Assembly: GCF_011046735.1 (NCBI RefSeq)
Contig: NZ_CP049258.1
Coordinates: forward strand, 5,598,001 to 5,662,000
DNA length: 64,000 nucleotides
From: Nordella sp. HKS 07
GTDB lineage: Bacteria > Pseudomonadota > Alphaproteobacteria > Rhizobiales > Aestuariivirgaceae
Direction of reading: 5' to 3'
The position numbers and the translations under genes are program-made. The notes below the pieces were generated by a model. The model saw only the letters and a list, made by a program, of their open reading frames with translations. It was not told the DNA's origin and ran no database searches. This document shows positions 41,134-50,485 of this stretch, in pieces. How positions within the stretch are numbered: position 1 is the first letter of the stretch; every line of letters starts with the position of its first letter.

Positions 41134-41673
41134 CTACTTGTCCGTCACTCGCAGTGGATAGCCCGTGACCCGTTGCGACATGGTCCCCATAACGTCCCTC
41201 GCTTCTGATGCTCGGGATGCCGGGATGAGTAACCCATCGTGAAGGCCCAACCCGACAATGCCTCGGGAGCGGAGTTCCTCCAGCACGGCTAGCAGGACTT
41301 CACTCTCAAGGTGCATGAGGCGGTAGCCGATACTTGTGCCGAAGGCGGCAGCCAATGCCGGATGGCGCTGGAGGATCGCATCCCTTGTCCTCTTCACCGT
41401 CCATCCCTCTGGAAGACGCGCATCGTATTCGGCTGCAGGGACTTCGCCGTTCCCTGCAGAGTTATCATCGCCCATGCCGACGCCTAGTCCAGTCGGCCAT
41501 GATCGCCGCGCAGCAGACTGATCGAAGAGAAAGCAGTTCATCGCCATCTTCACCCCACTGCGGTAACACTCAAGGCCAGGGAGGGCGTATAGGTCACCTG
41601 ACGGCGGAGCGATGTCCAGTTCGGCATGAGCGAGACGTGAGAACATGGACGAGTAGTCGAGGACACAGCCCGA
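41134..41673 (-). pseudogene. C-terminal fragment of a phage/plasmid-type replication-like protein
   Basis: The open frame from 41673 reads VLDYSSMFSRLAHAELDI..., with an ATG at 41646 giving 170 residues. The stretches LDYSSMFSRLAHAEL, GTSIGYRLMHLESEVLLAVL and GIVGLGLHDGLLIPAS resemble the palm end of polymerase-like proteins of mobile elements (a D-Y-S motif, then an H-D motif), which is an inference. A stop closes the frame upstream. A different frame (ATG 41791) reads MARRSGNVTTTKDGPK up to about 41690, so a longer gene may have been broken by a frameshift or deletion. Confidence 0.45.
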
Positions 41674-41828
41674 TCACCCAGGAACCACGGGGGTGAGTAT
41701 CCGCTGCCCATCTGTCAATTACCGCTTCACATTTATCCGCGATTTTTGGTCCGTCCTTCGTGGTCGTGACATTTCCACTACGTCGTGCCATCGTGGTAGC
41801 ACGGCAACTTATGGGGGACGGCTCCTTA

Positions 41829-42188
41829 ATGTCGAAAACTTCGTCGCAGCTGTTTGCGGCGCTGCTGCTGTTAGGGGCACTCTCTTCCCCGGCTACGGCG
41901 TCGTTTGAGTCTGGCAATACCCAATGGACTACCAGTACGGCTTCTAAAAATAGCGCGGGCTATCATCAAGATACAGCATTATGCCTCAGCAATAAAAGAG
42001 GCATTGCCGACGTGCTGGCCAGTGAACGCATCGGCGACTTTAGGGCCTGCATTCCAAGCCAAGTTACGGCGGGTCAGCTGGCAGACGTCGCAATAGAGTA
42101 TCTCGGAGCACGCACGGCCCTTGGCCACTACAGCGCAGATAGCGGAGGTGCCAGCGCATTTTCGGAGGCGTTCCCGTGTACCCAGTAG
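41829..42188 (+). CDS. Secreted Rap1a/Tai-like immunity-family protein
   Basis: A 119-residue protein with a clear signal peptide (MSKTSSQLFAALLLLGALSS, cleavage near ATA-SF). The mature part has the Rap1a/Tai layout as I remember it: a first Cys in TALCLSN, a short helix, CIPSQVTAGQLADVAIEYL, and a final EAFPC. Known members bind and block periplasmic effectors of type VI systems. No effector gene is next to it, so here it may be an orphan or have another role. The longer frame from 41760 lacks an export signal at its start. The next gene starts 39 bases downstream. Confidence 0.65.
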   Translation: MSKTSSQLFAALLLLGALSSPATASFESGNTQWTTSTASKNSAGYHQDTALCLSNKRGIADVLASERIGDFRACIPSQVTAGQLADVAIEYLGARTALGHYSADSGGASAFSEAFPCTQ

Positions 42189-42227
42189 CTTCGATCCTCA
42201 TGTTGCTAAGGAGATGGATAGAGGAAA

Positions 42228-43253
42228 ATGGCAAACCAGAGTGAAGCCCTGGAAAGGGCTAAGAAATCGTTAGAGCGCATTCAAAAGTTTGATACGGCAA
42301 CCTTGCCCAGAGAGGCGCAGCTTGGTCAAGACGCGAACTTTAATGAGGCGGTTGAACCGGCCAATCGCGTCACAAACCTCTTCCGGCAATTTCCTATTGA
42401 GTTTCTGCCAGAGCTTCCCACCAACCATCTGCAACAGCTCGGAAATCAGGCGGATAGTTTTTACAATCTCCTAAGTCAGATTGAGACGTTTAATCTCAAA
42501 GAGCCCGATGCGTACAATAAACGGAACCAACTGATAGAGACCATCAGAGGCCAGTATGAACAATACTTTGTCAGCTTACATCCGCTGATATCCTATGGGG
42601 CGTCAAGGCAGCGAGACTTTTCGGCGATAGAGCGCGATTTTAGAGCGTCGATCCAGCGTTCCGAGGACGCGGCCGGCGAGTCGATGCAAAAACTCCAAGG
42701 AGTCCAGCAGGACGCCCAGCGCATTCTAGACGAAGTTAGAAAGGTCGCTGCTGAACAGGGCGTGTCTCAACAGGCGAGCTATTTTCAAGCCGAAAGCGCA
42801 AGCCACGAGGCTGACGGCGCTATTTGGCGAAATCGAACGATAGGCGTGGCGGGCGGGCTAGCCCTCTACGCGGTTGCGTCGATATTTCTTCACAAGGTAT
42901 CGTGGCTCACTCCTGTGTCGACTTATGAGGCCGCTCAGCTGGCTCTTAGCAAGCTTCTCATATTCGCCGTTCTCGCCTATGTACTGTTACTGTGTGCTCG
43001 CAATTTTTTGTCGCATAAGCACAACGCGATTGTGAACAAGCACCGCCAAAACGCTCTGCTAACATTCAATGCTCTTGTGAATGCGGCGGGTAGCGATGAC
43101 AGGCGAGACGTGATTCTGACCTACGCGGCCGCATGTATCTTTGCTCCCCAAGATACCGGCTATTCCAAGGTGGGTGGAACCCAGATGGAGCTGCCCGCCA
43201 GCATTATTCAAGCGATTCCTAGGCTGGCTGGAGGAGGCAGCGCGCCCCACTGA
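42228..43253 (+). CDS. Coiled-coil protein with two central membrane helices, unrecognised
   Basis: A 341-residue protein. The N-terminal 195 residues are polar and helical, with heptad-like stretches (SEALERAKKSLERIQKF; AAGESMQKLQGVQQDAQRIL). Two helices follow at about 204-225 and 242-262 (GVAGGLALYAVASIFL; LLIFAVLAYVLLLCA), then a soluble C-terminus of about 75 residues. AGAGGAAA lies just before the ATG. GC content is lower than in the core genes around. It lies between the Rap1a-like gene and a HEPN-like gene. Such membrane-plus-coil proteins occur in defence islands, but I cannot assign a function. Confidence 0.6.
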   Translation: MANQSEALERAKKSLERIQKFDTATLPREAQLGQDANFNEAVEPANRVTNLFRQFPIEFLPELPTNHLQQLGNQADSFYNLLSQIETFNLKEPDAYNKRNQLIETIRGQYEQYFVSLHPLISYGASRQRDFSAIERDFRASIQRSEDAAGESMQKLQGVQQDAQRILDEVRKVAAEQGVSQQASYFQAESASHEADGAIWRNRTIGVAGGLALYAVASIFLHKVSWLTPVSTYEAAQLALSKLLIFAVLAYVLLLCARNFLSHKHNAIVNKHRQNALLTFNALVNAAGSDDRRDVILTYAAACIFAPQDTGYSKVGGTQMELPASIIQAIPRLAGGGSAPH

Positions 43254-43382
43254 GCCAAACGGGGCCTTGCGATGAGATTAGCCCGCCCCGCTGACACTGC
43301 TGGTGGCGTCGCCGCTTCGACAGGATTATTTGTTCCGCCAAATTAGTTTTGGTGGACGTCTTTACAAGGGATTTGCAGAACA

Positions 43383-44063
43383 ATGAGCAATGAGCGCCCG
43401 TATACTGGGCCGATGGGCATCGCACTCATTGCCAAGGAGTTGCATGTTGAGGGCTATCCCGATGCTGTCATGATTGGGAAGTTAAACTCGAAGGTCTCGC
43501 GTAGATTAGCTGTCCTGCGACTGCACCAGTCTGCATTAATGACCGCTCACGCGTTGATAGCAAGGCTTCGCGCTCATCCATTCGAGGACAGTGAACTAGC
43601 TCACGGCATTTTGGTTGGCACGGTCGCGACGTATTTCTCCTGCTTCGGGAAGAACAATGCGGTATTTACGCTAGCGCCCGACAGAATCTTTGCGAAGCGC
43701 TCTGATATCAAGGAAGTGTTCCACTATTGGAAGGATATTAGAGATAGACATCTGATCCATAACGAAAGCGAAATGACGCAGATGCGGACTGGGGTCGTGC
43801 TCGGAAATGGTGGACGCGTAATCGATATTCTCTCTTTCCAAGTGTCGGCCAGAATCGCGTTGGATCAAGAACACCAGCAGTCCTTACAAGACCTCATTTC
43901 GTTCACCATGAAGAGGCTGCTTGAAGAAATCGACGGCCTAATTCCGCGGGTCTTTCAGGAAGTGGAGCTTATGAATCCCGAGCAACGAATGAGGCTTCCT
44001 TCGATGCAGGTCTCTGGTTTTCCAACCGACAAGGCCTCCCGAATTAGGGCCGAGGACATTTAG
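43383..44063 (+). CDS. Unrecognised protein with a HEPN-like R-D-x4-H motif
   Basis: A 226-residue soluble, mostly helical protein. Residues 118-128 (KDIRDRHLIHN) contain R-D-x4-H, the spacing of the HEPN RNase motif Rx4-6H, in a helical setting like that of abortive-infection proteins. The rest shows no known domain. Base composition is low-GC for the window. It lies 130 bases after the coiled-coil gene on the same strand. The nuclease idea is inference from one motif. Confidence 0.5.
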   Translation: MSNERPYTGPMGIALIAKELHVEGYPDAVMIGKLNSKVSRRLAVLRLHQSALMTAHALIARLRAHPFEDSELAHGILVGTVATYFSCFGKNNAVFTLAPDRIFAKRSDIKEVFHYWKDIRDRHLIHNESEMTQMRTGVVLGNGGRVIDILSFQVSARIALDQEHQQSLQDLISFTMKRLLEEIDGLIPRVFQEVELMNPEQRMRLPSMQVSGFPTDKASRIRAEDI

Positions 44064-44279
44064 CTCTGCTTGGCCCGTGAGGAATTCGCATAAAATCGCT
44101 AGCCGCGCTGATCTGATCGTCGCTTTCTGACCATGATGGGTTCTTTACGTCGATTGGAAATCTTCACCCCTTGATCGCTTATCCACCGGGGGCGTCCCAA
44201 GCGTTATCCCCGGGGCTCGTGTGGCTTACACTCCGCCTGAGCGCGCTTGTCATTTTGAAACCATCTCTCGAATATGTGA

Positions 44280-44294
44280 GAACATAACAAGAAC
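44280..44294. promoter_or_regulatory. LexA box (SOS operator) upstream of the SRAP gene
   Basis: GAAC-ATAACAA-GAAC fits exactly the alphaproteobacterial LexA site GTTC-N7-GTTC read on the other strand. It ends 24 bases before the ATG-TGT start at 44319, where it would block the promoter. SRAP genes are known members of SOS regulons, so site and gene support each other. Confidence 0.8.
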
Positions 44295-44318
44295 CCAAAT
44301 CTGGAGATACGGGTAGCC

Positions 44319-44968
44319 ATGTGTCGACGCGTCAGAGCCCCAATGTCGAGGAGGTGAGCGAGATCAAGCTCAATCACTTTCGGAGTCGCTGGTCGCGCGA
44401 GGTTCTGAGCGGAGACAGGACGCCGGGAAGCTTGGCGCCGGTCGTCATATTCGAGAACGGTGAACGCATCGCCCAGCACATGCGCTGGGGCCTGATTCCG
44501 GCACGGTCCGAATCGGACCGTCTCGATCATTCGACTTATAATGCGCGCGCCGAGCGGATCAGTGAGACTGCCACCTATCGCGCGGCGTGGCGGAAAGGGC
44601 GGCGATGCCTGATCCCGGCCGAGGGCTTCTATGAGCGGAAGCGCTATTTCTTCCTGCGCGACGCGAAACTGATGATGCTCGCGGGCCTCTGGGATGAGTG
44701 GAAAAACCCGATGGGCGGGATGCTGAGAAGCTTCACGATCATCACCACTGAGCCAAATGAGCTGGTCGCCAGGATTCACAGCCGCATGCCCGTTATCATC
44801 GCGCGCGAGGGCTGGGCGAAGTGGCTTGGTGATGAAGTGGCATCTGAGGATCATCTGAAGGCATTGCTGATGCCGTATCCAGCAGCTCTCATGGATGCAT
44901 CCTTGCCGCCCGGTACGGAGCGTGAGCGAAGTGCACCGGATGACGAAGGGCAACTGCAGCTGCTCTAG
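44319..44968 (+). pseudogene. SOS response-associated peptidase (SRAP/YedK/HMCES), frameshifted
   Basis: SRAP proteins bond covalently to abasic sites in single-stranded DNA through Cys2. Here the ATG-TGT start (MCRRVRAPMSRR) is in one frame and stops at about 44357. The body (VSEIKLNHF..., MRWGLIPA, STYNARAE, CLIPAEGFYE, RIHSRMPVII) is in another frame, open from GTG 44321 to 44968. One missing base near 44345-44350 explains the break. The segment that usually holds W-N-V-A-P-G is also shortened to RTPG. The Asn, Glu and His of the active site are kept in the body. It is a decaying copy or carries a sequencing error. Confidence 0.75.
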
Positions 44969-44971
44969 GTA

Positions 44972-45002
44972 CTGCGAAAGAGTGGGGACCGGCTTTTCGC
45001 AG
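44972..45002. repeat. REP-like palindrome after the SRAP gene
   Basis: CTGCGAAAG (44972-44980) pairs with CTTTTCGCAG (44993-45002, one bulge) around AGTGGGGACCGG. It has the same GTGGGxACCGG core as the repeat after argC, so it belongs to the same intergenic family. Confidence 0.7.
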
Positions 45003-45402
45003 CCTCGCGCGCATCACTTTCGCTATCGCGAGGTTCGATCTTCCCTGCTCGAAGATTCGGGGCTGCGCAGTGCAAGTCTTCGCAATTGCGATAGATTTTG
45101 CCGAAGACTGCAGCCCTGACGATCTCTTTCTCGCATTTTTCCCTCTTTCTACGCTGTATTTGCAGCATGATCGGGTTCCGACTCCTGCAAGATTTCATGC
45201 GGCTCTATTGTCCGGCGTTGAGCGCCGATGCGTTTGATCACGACGAGTATGGATTGACCCAATACAAACTCATGGTGATCCAGGTGAAATTGTCCAAAGT
45301 GTAAAGTCCTTGCGTAAGATTCCCGACGTCCGCGTCCCGGTTGACAAAGCCACCCTCGCGGGCTCTTCCTTCTCCGGACTGATGCATCTCGGGAGACATG
45401 GC
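45003..45402. other. Intergenic region before the GH94-like gene
   Basis: 400 bases without a convincing gene. An interrupted inverted repeat around GGCTGC...GAAGAC (45061-45117) is visible. A minus-strand frame of 77 codons (45198 to 44965) covers part of it but has no ribosome site. The stretch probably marks the right edge of the accessory region. Confidence 0.35.
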
Positions 45403-48400
45403 ATGACAAACGACGCCGTTCGCAGCTTCACCCTCCCGCGCGACGGGGATCGCGGCTGCCGCGAGATTGCCAACAAGGCCGGCCTGACGGTCAGCGTTCT
45501 TCCCAATGGCTGTCTCTTCGCCTTGGAGCATGTGAGCGAGCGCGGCCGCATCATGCTGAACCAGGTGCCGGGCTCGCCCATTGCCGGAGGCATCGGACGT
45601 CTCTGCGTGAGGATTGAAGACGGCCGTCTCATCGAGCTGGTCGGACCTGGCGCGAAGGTTCGCTTCGGCGCCGCCGCCGACCGCCTGGTCTGGGAAGGGG
45701 AGGCGGAAAGCCTGCGCCATCGCACAACCTTGTGGCTGGCACCCGACAGGCCCGTTTGGCTCTGGCAGATCGAGGTCACCAACACGGGTAAGAGCAGGCT
45801 CGCCGGCGAAGCGCTTCTCATCCAGGATCTGGGGCTCGGCGATCGCGGCTTCATCTCCAACAACGAAGCCTATGTCTCGCAATATATCGACCACCATATT
45901 GAGCCGGAGCCGGCATTGGGGCCGGTGATCATGAGCCGGCAGAATCTCGCCCAGCTGGGCGGGCGATTCCCCCTGGATCATGCAAGGCTGCTTGGACGGC
46001 GCCGTGGGCTTCGCCACCGATGCGCGCCAAATCTTCGGGCCGGCCTTCCGCGACCGCGGCAGCCTCGACTTTCCGGAAGGCAGGAACCTGCCGAGCCGTC
46101 GGCTGCAGCATGAAGCCGCCTGTGCGGCGATCCAGTCGCGCCGGCTTTCGATCGAGCCAGGCAGTTCCGGCAAATGGACCTTCTTCGGCCTCTTCGAGCC
46201 TGATCACGCCACTGCGTCGGGCAAGGCCGATCTGGCCAAGCTCGATCACGTGCGTAACGCATATGCCGGGTTCACGCCGATGAATGTCACGGTCGCGCAG
46301 CCGGTGCGCGGTTTAGTGCAGGATGCGGCCCCCCTCATGGCCGATCGTATGAGTGCGGCGGAGATCGCTGCGCGCTACGGAAACAGGCTGCATGAAGAGC
46401 ATCAGGGCGGCGAGTTCCTCTCGTTCTTCGTGCCCGACGGGGCGCATAACCGCCATGTCGTGCTCGCCGCCAAGGAGCATCTCGTGCCGCGCCGGCATGG
46501 GACGCTGCTGCGCAGCGGGCAGGGCATGCTGCTCGACGAGACGACGCTCTGCGCCACCTCGTGGATGCATGGCGTCTTCGGCGCCCAGCTCACCATCGGC
46601 AATACATCCTTCCACAAGCTCTTCTCGATCTCGCGCGACCCCTACAACATCACGCGAGCGAGCGGCCTGCGCATCCTGGTCGACCTGGGCGACGGCTGGC
46701 GGCTCATGGCGGTGCCTTCCGTCTTCGAGATAGGCTTGAGCGACTGCCGGTGGATCTACCGGCTGGGCGAGCGCACCATTACCGTACACTCCGTCGCGGC
46801 GGGCGACGATCCGGCTATGCAGTGGCGCGTCGTCGTCGAGGGCGCGGCCTGCCGGTTCCTCGTCTTCGGCCATCTGGTATTGGGCGAGCGCGAGCTCGCC
46901 CATGCCGGCCGGGTCGAGATCGACGCGAAGCGCAAGCGCTTCAGCTTCAGGCCCGATCCGGAGTTCCTCTGGGGCCAGCGCTATCCGCAGAGCGTCTACC
47001 ACCTGGTAACGAGCACGCCGGAGGCGGTGGAGGCCGTGGGCGGCGACGAACTGCTCTATTCTGATGCCGTCTCGCGCGGCGGCGCCTATGTCGCACTGCG
47101 GACGACGGCCACCGGCGAGATCCGCTTCGCTGTCACGGGCTCGCTGACCGATGCGGAGGAGGCCGCGCGTCTGGCGGATAAATATGCCTCAGGTCCGGAC
47201 GCGGCGGCCTTGCTGGCGCCGGCGCGGCGCTATTGGGAGCATGTCACGCGCAACGCGCGCATCGAAGGCGACGACCCCGATGCCCGGGCCTTGAACACCA
47301 CTTTCCCGTGGCTCGCGCACAATGCGATGATCCACCTGACCGTCCCGCATGGGCTGGAGCAATATACGGGCGCGGCCTGGGGAACGCGCGATGTCTGCCA
47401 GGGCCCCATCGAGTTCCTGCTTTCCCTCGAGCATGACGCGCCGGTGAAGGAGATCCTGCGGATCGTCTTTGCCCAGCAATATGAGAAGCGGGGGGACTGG
47501 CCGCAATGGTTCATGCTCGAACCCTATTCCAACATCCAGGACAGGCACGCCCATGGCGATGTCATCGTCTGGCCACTCAAGGCCCTCTGCGATTACCTGG
47601 AATGGACCAACGACCTGGACTTTCTCGACGAGCCGGTCGCCTGGCGCGACGAGGACACCTTCGCGCGGACGGCGCGCAAGGACCCGGTCAGCCGGCACAT
47701 AGCCAAGCTGATCGCCACGGTGCGCGAGCGCTTCATTCCGGGAACCCGGCTCATCCGCTATGGCGAAGGCGACTGGAACGACTCGCTTCAGCCCGCTGAC
47801 CCCAAGCTGCGCGACTGGATGGTGAGCAGCTGGACGGTGGCGCTGCTGTTCCAGCAATTGCGGCGCTATGCGGAAGTGCTGCGCCGCGCAGGGCGCGACG
47901 ATGAAGCCGAGAAGCTCGAGGCGCTTTCGGAGGATATCCGCACCGACTTCAACCGTCATCTGATCGTCGATGGAACCGTCGTCGGCTATGCGGTCTTCGA
48001 GCCGGGTCACGATAAGCCCGAAATCCTGATTCACCCACACGACACGCGCACCGGCCTCAAATACTCGCTGCTGCCGATGAAGCGCGCCATCATCGCGGGA
48101 CTCTTCACGCCGGAACAGCGCGAGCATCATCTCAAGATCATCCGCGAGCATCTGCTTTATCCGGATGGTGCGCGCCTCATGGACCGGCCGGTGACCTATC
48201 GGGGTGGACCGGAGTTTATTTTCCGCCGCGCCGAGTCGGCGGCCAATTTCGGTCGCGAGATCGGCCTCATGTATACACACGCGCAGCTGCGCTTTGCCGA
48301 GGCAATGGGGGTCATCGATGATGCCGAGGCGCTGTGGGAGGCGTTGATCAAGGTCAATCCGGTGGCGGTGACCGAGCATCTGGCCCACGCCGCGCTGCGC

Positions 48401-48664
48401 CAGCGCAACTGCTATTTCAGCAGCAGCGACGCGGCTTTCCCGGACCGCTATGCGGCAAGCGCCGAATGGAACCGCGTCAGGACGGGAGATGTCGCCGTAG
48501 ATGGCGGCTGGCGCATCTATTCGAGCGGTCCCGGCCTCTACACCAACATGCTGATACGCCTCGCTTTTGGCCGCCGACGCCATTTTGGCACACGGGTTAT
48601 GTCGCCGCTTTTGCCTGCGCGCCTCACCGGCGTGAAGCTCACCGTCGCGACGGACACCGCCTGA
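45403..48664 (+). pseudogene. GH94-like glycoside phosphorylase, split by a +1 frameshift
   Basis: Repaired, this is a protein of about 1087 residues close to GH94 phosphorylases of beta-1,2-glucans and the phosphorylase part of cyclic glucan synthases. Part one (45403 to about 45973) holds the N-terminal beta-sandwich. Part two continues to 48664 with WIMQGCLDGAVGFATDA, AAWGTRDVCQGP, EPYSNIQDRHAHGDVIVWPL and YGEGDWNDSL, whose Asp is the catalytic acid of the family. The break is at a run of five C at 45969-45973; four C would join the frames as G-G-R-F-P-W-I-M-Q-G. The start at 45403 has GGGAG upstream. It may be a true pseudogene or a base-calling error. Confidence 0.8.
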
Positions 48665-48944
48665 GATGATGCCAAAAATGTACGCCCAAGAAAGTACAGG
48701 ACTCTTCTCCAACGTCGATGAAGAAAAGTGTTGTTTCAATCCTGAAGCAGCGCTTCATGGAGCCGAAATTTCCAGTTCTGGCCTGTAGCAAAAGAAAGAC
48801 TTTGCGTCGGGCAGGGAAATGGATTAGAACGCGGCGCGCTCGGCCCCAGAGGGCACGCCAAGAATTACACAAAAATTAATTCTAAGTTTGACCAACGATT
48901 TTGGATCTTGCGGCGTGTGTCGGCGCGCCGTCCGGGAGGCTTGG
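48665..48944. other. Intergenic region after the GH94-like gene
   Basis: 280 bases, AT-richer near 48860-48900. I see no gene, tRNA or clear hairpin. Confidence 0.4.
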
Positions 48945-49094
48945 GTGCATAATCGATTTGTTCTGGGCCTGACGCTCGGAGCGGCTTTTGGCGGTCTTGT
49001 GGGCAGCTTCATATTGACACCTCCAGTCGGCATTCTGATCGGGGCGATCATCGGCGTCTCCTGCGGAATGATCCTGCATGTCTGGATGATGTAG
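48945..49094 (+). CDS. 49-residue glycine-rich membrane protein
   Basis: A small protein starting at GTG (VHNRFVLGLTLGAAFGGLVG, then SFILTPPVGILIGAIIGVSC) with two hydrophobic helices split by TPP and glycines at regular spacing, ending HVWMM. GGGAGG lies 5 bases before the GTG, which decides the start; the open frame continues back to 48888 without such a site. No family is recognised. Confidence 0.55.
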   Translation: MHNRFVLGLTLGAAFGGLVGSFILTPPVGILIGAIIGVSCGMILHVWMM

Positions 49095-49231
49095 CTTTCC
49101 GACGATCAGCCGGCGACGGTTGATTGCGGACGGAACTGTCAACCGATAGGTTGAGAAATGGGCCGATTTACAAGCCGGCCCTGGCCGCATATGAGCGGCA
49201 TCTCCGTCATTCCCGAAAGAGAGGCCTCCCG

Positions 49232-49978
49232 GTGTTCAGTGACCTGAAGAACAAGCGCATCGTGATCACCGGCGGCGTGACCGGCATCGGTGGGGCGGCA
49301 ACCCTGGCGCTCGCTGAAATGGGAGCCAGGCTGTTCGCCCAATATCTCTCCGGCGGGAGCGAAGCCGAGGCCCTGGCGGGGAAGGGGATAGAGACCTTCA
49401 AGCTCGATCTGACCGATCGGAAGGCGCCCTGGCGGCTGATCGAGGAGGCCAGGAAGCGCCTCGGGGGCATCGACGTGCTGATCAACAATGCCGGCGGTAT
49501 GGTCGAGCGCCGCCTCATCGCCGAGTTCGATGATGCGCTCTATGATCGCGTATTGGAGCTCAATGTGCGCCAGCTGGTCGATTGCTGCCGTGCCGTGATC
49601 CCGCTCTTCGAGGCGCAGCGTTCCGGGAACATCATCAACGTCTCGTCGATCGCCGCGCGCTCCGGGGGAGCGGCCGGTTCCGGCGTCTATGCCGGCACCA
49701 AAGGCTTCGTCTCGGCGATCACCAAGTCCATGGCGAAGGAGCTGGCGCCTGCCAATATCAGGGTCAATGCGGTCTCGCCTGGGACCATCCATACCGCCTT
49801 CCACGATCGGCATTCGACGCCCGAGAAGCTCGAGGCGACCCGCCGGCTGGTGCCGCTGGGTCGTCTCGGAACGGCCGAGGATTGCGCCGGCAGCTTTGTG
49901 TATCTCGCGAGCGACAAGGCGTCAGGCTATGTGACCGGCCAGGTTATCGAGGTGAATGGCGGCCTGCTGATGCCGTAG
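49232..49978 (+). CDS. SDR family oxidoreductase
   Basis: A classical short-chain dehydrogenase/reductase of 248 residues. Visible are the nucleotide motif TGGVTGIGGA, LDLTD, NNAGG, the catalytic Ser in NVSSIAARSGG, the Tyr-x3-Lys in VYAGTKGF, and the closing YVTGQVIEVNGG. It should oxidise or reduce a hydroxy/keto substrate with NAD(P); the substrate is unknown. The GTG at 49232 was chosen because AGAGAGG lies 8 bases upstream and the known fold starts right after it; the frame is open back to 49124. Confidence 0.9.
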   Translation: MFSDLKNKRIVITGGVTGIGGAATLALAEMGARLFAQYLSGGSEAEALAGKGIETFKLDLTDRKAPWRLIEEARKRLGGIDVLINNAGGMVERRLIAEFDDALYDRVLELNVRQLVDCCRAVIPLFEAQRSGNIINVSSIAARSGGAAGSGVYAGTKGFVSAITKSMAKELAPANIRVNAVSPGTIHTAFHDRHSTPEKLEATRRLVPLGRLGTAEDCAGSFVYLASDKASGYVTGQVIEVNGGLLMP

Positions 49979-50036
49979 AGCAAATCCAGCGAAAGTTGAA
50001 GACTTCGCCGAAGCACCTCGCGGCTACCTGAACACC

Positions 50037-50456
50037 TCACCAGGCGCCGGTATTCGGCATGGACGCCCAGGGTTCGGCGATCGGCAGGGCGCCACCCTTG
50101 TTGAGAATCTCGATCGATATGCCGTCCGGCGTCTTGATGAAAGCCATCCGGCCATCGCGCGGCGGACGATTGATGGTGATGCCCTGCTTCTGGAGCTTGG
50201 CGCAATAGCCGTAGACATCGTCGACCTCGATGGCGAGATGGCCGAAATTACGCCCGCCCGTATAGACTTCGGGGTCCCAATTGTAGGTCAGTTCCACTGG
50301 CGCATCAGGGCTTTCCGGAGCCGCGACGAAAACCAGCGTGAAACGGCCTTTCTCGTTCTCGTAGCGACGCTGCTCGACGAAACCCAGTTTGTTGATGAAG
50401 AAGTCGAGCGATTGGTCCAGATTGGACACGCGGATCATGGTGTGGAGATACTTCAT
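50037..50456 (-). CDS. gloA: Lactoylglutathione lyase (glyoxalase I, VOC fold)
   Basis: A 139-residue VOC enzyme that turns the methylglyoxal-glutathione adduct into S-lactoylglutathione. The four metal ligands of GloA are in place: His5 (YLHTMIRV), a Glu in PVELTYNW, the His in NFGHLAIEV and the Glu in GISIEIL. Length and motifs match GloA. It is transcribed away from the sirtuin gene, with 29 bases between the starts, so the two promoters overlap. Confidence 0.93.
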   Translation of the reverse strand: MKYLHTMIRVSNLDQSLDFFINKLGFVEQRRYENEKGRFTLVFVAAPESPDAPVELTYNWDPEVYTGGRNFGHLAIEVDDVYGYCAKLQKQGITINRPPRDGRMAFIKTPDGISIEILNKGGALPIAEPWASMPNTGAW

Positions 50457-50485
50457 TTGAACCTCTCTTGCGCGTGGAACTGACG

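Noticed and set aside
38495-45300. Second copy of the tRNA-Glu 3' end as an att site
   Set aside because: I scanned for TTCGATTCCCGTAGGGC and found no second copy, so an intact integrated element is not supported.
47189-48739. 516-codon minus-strand frame opposite the GH94-like gene
   Set aside because: The plus strand holds the catalytic motifs; the minus frame has no family likeness.
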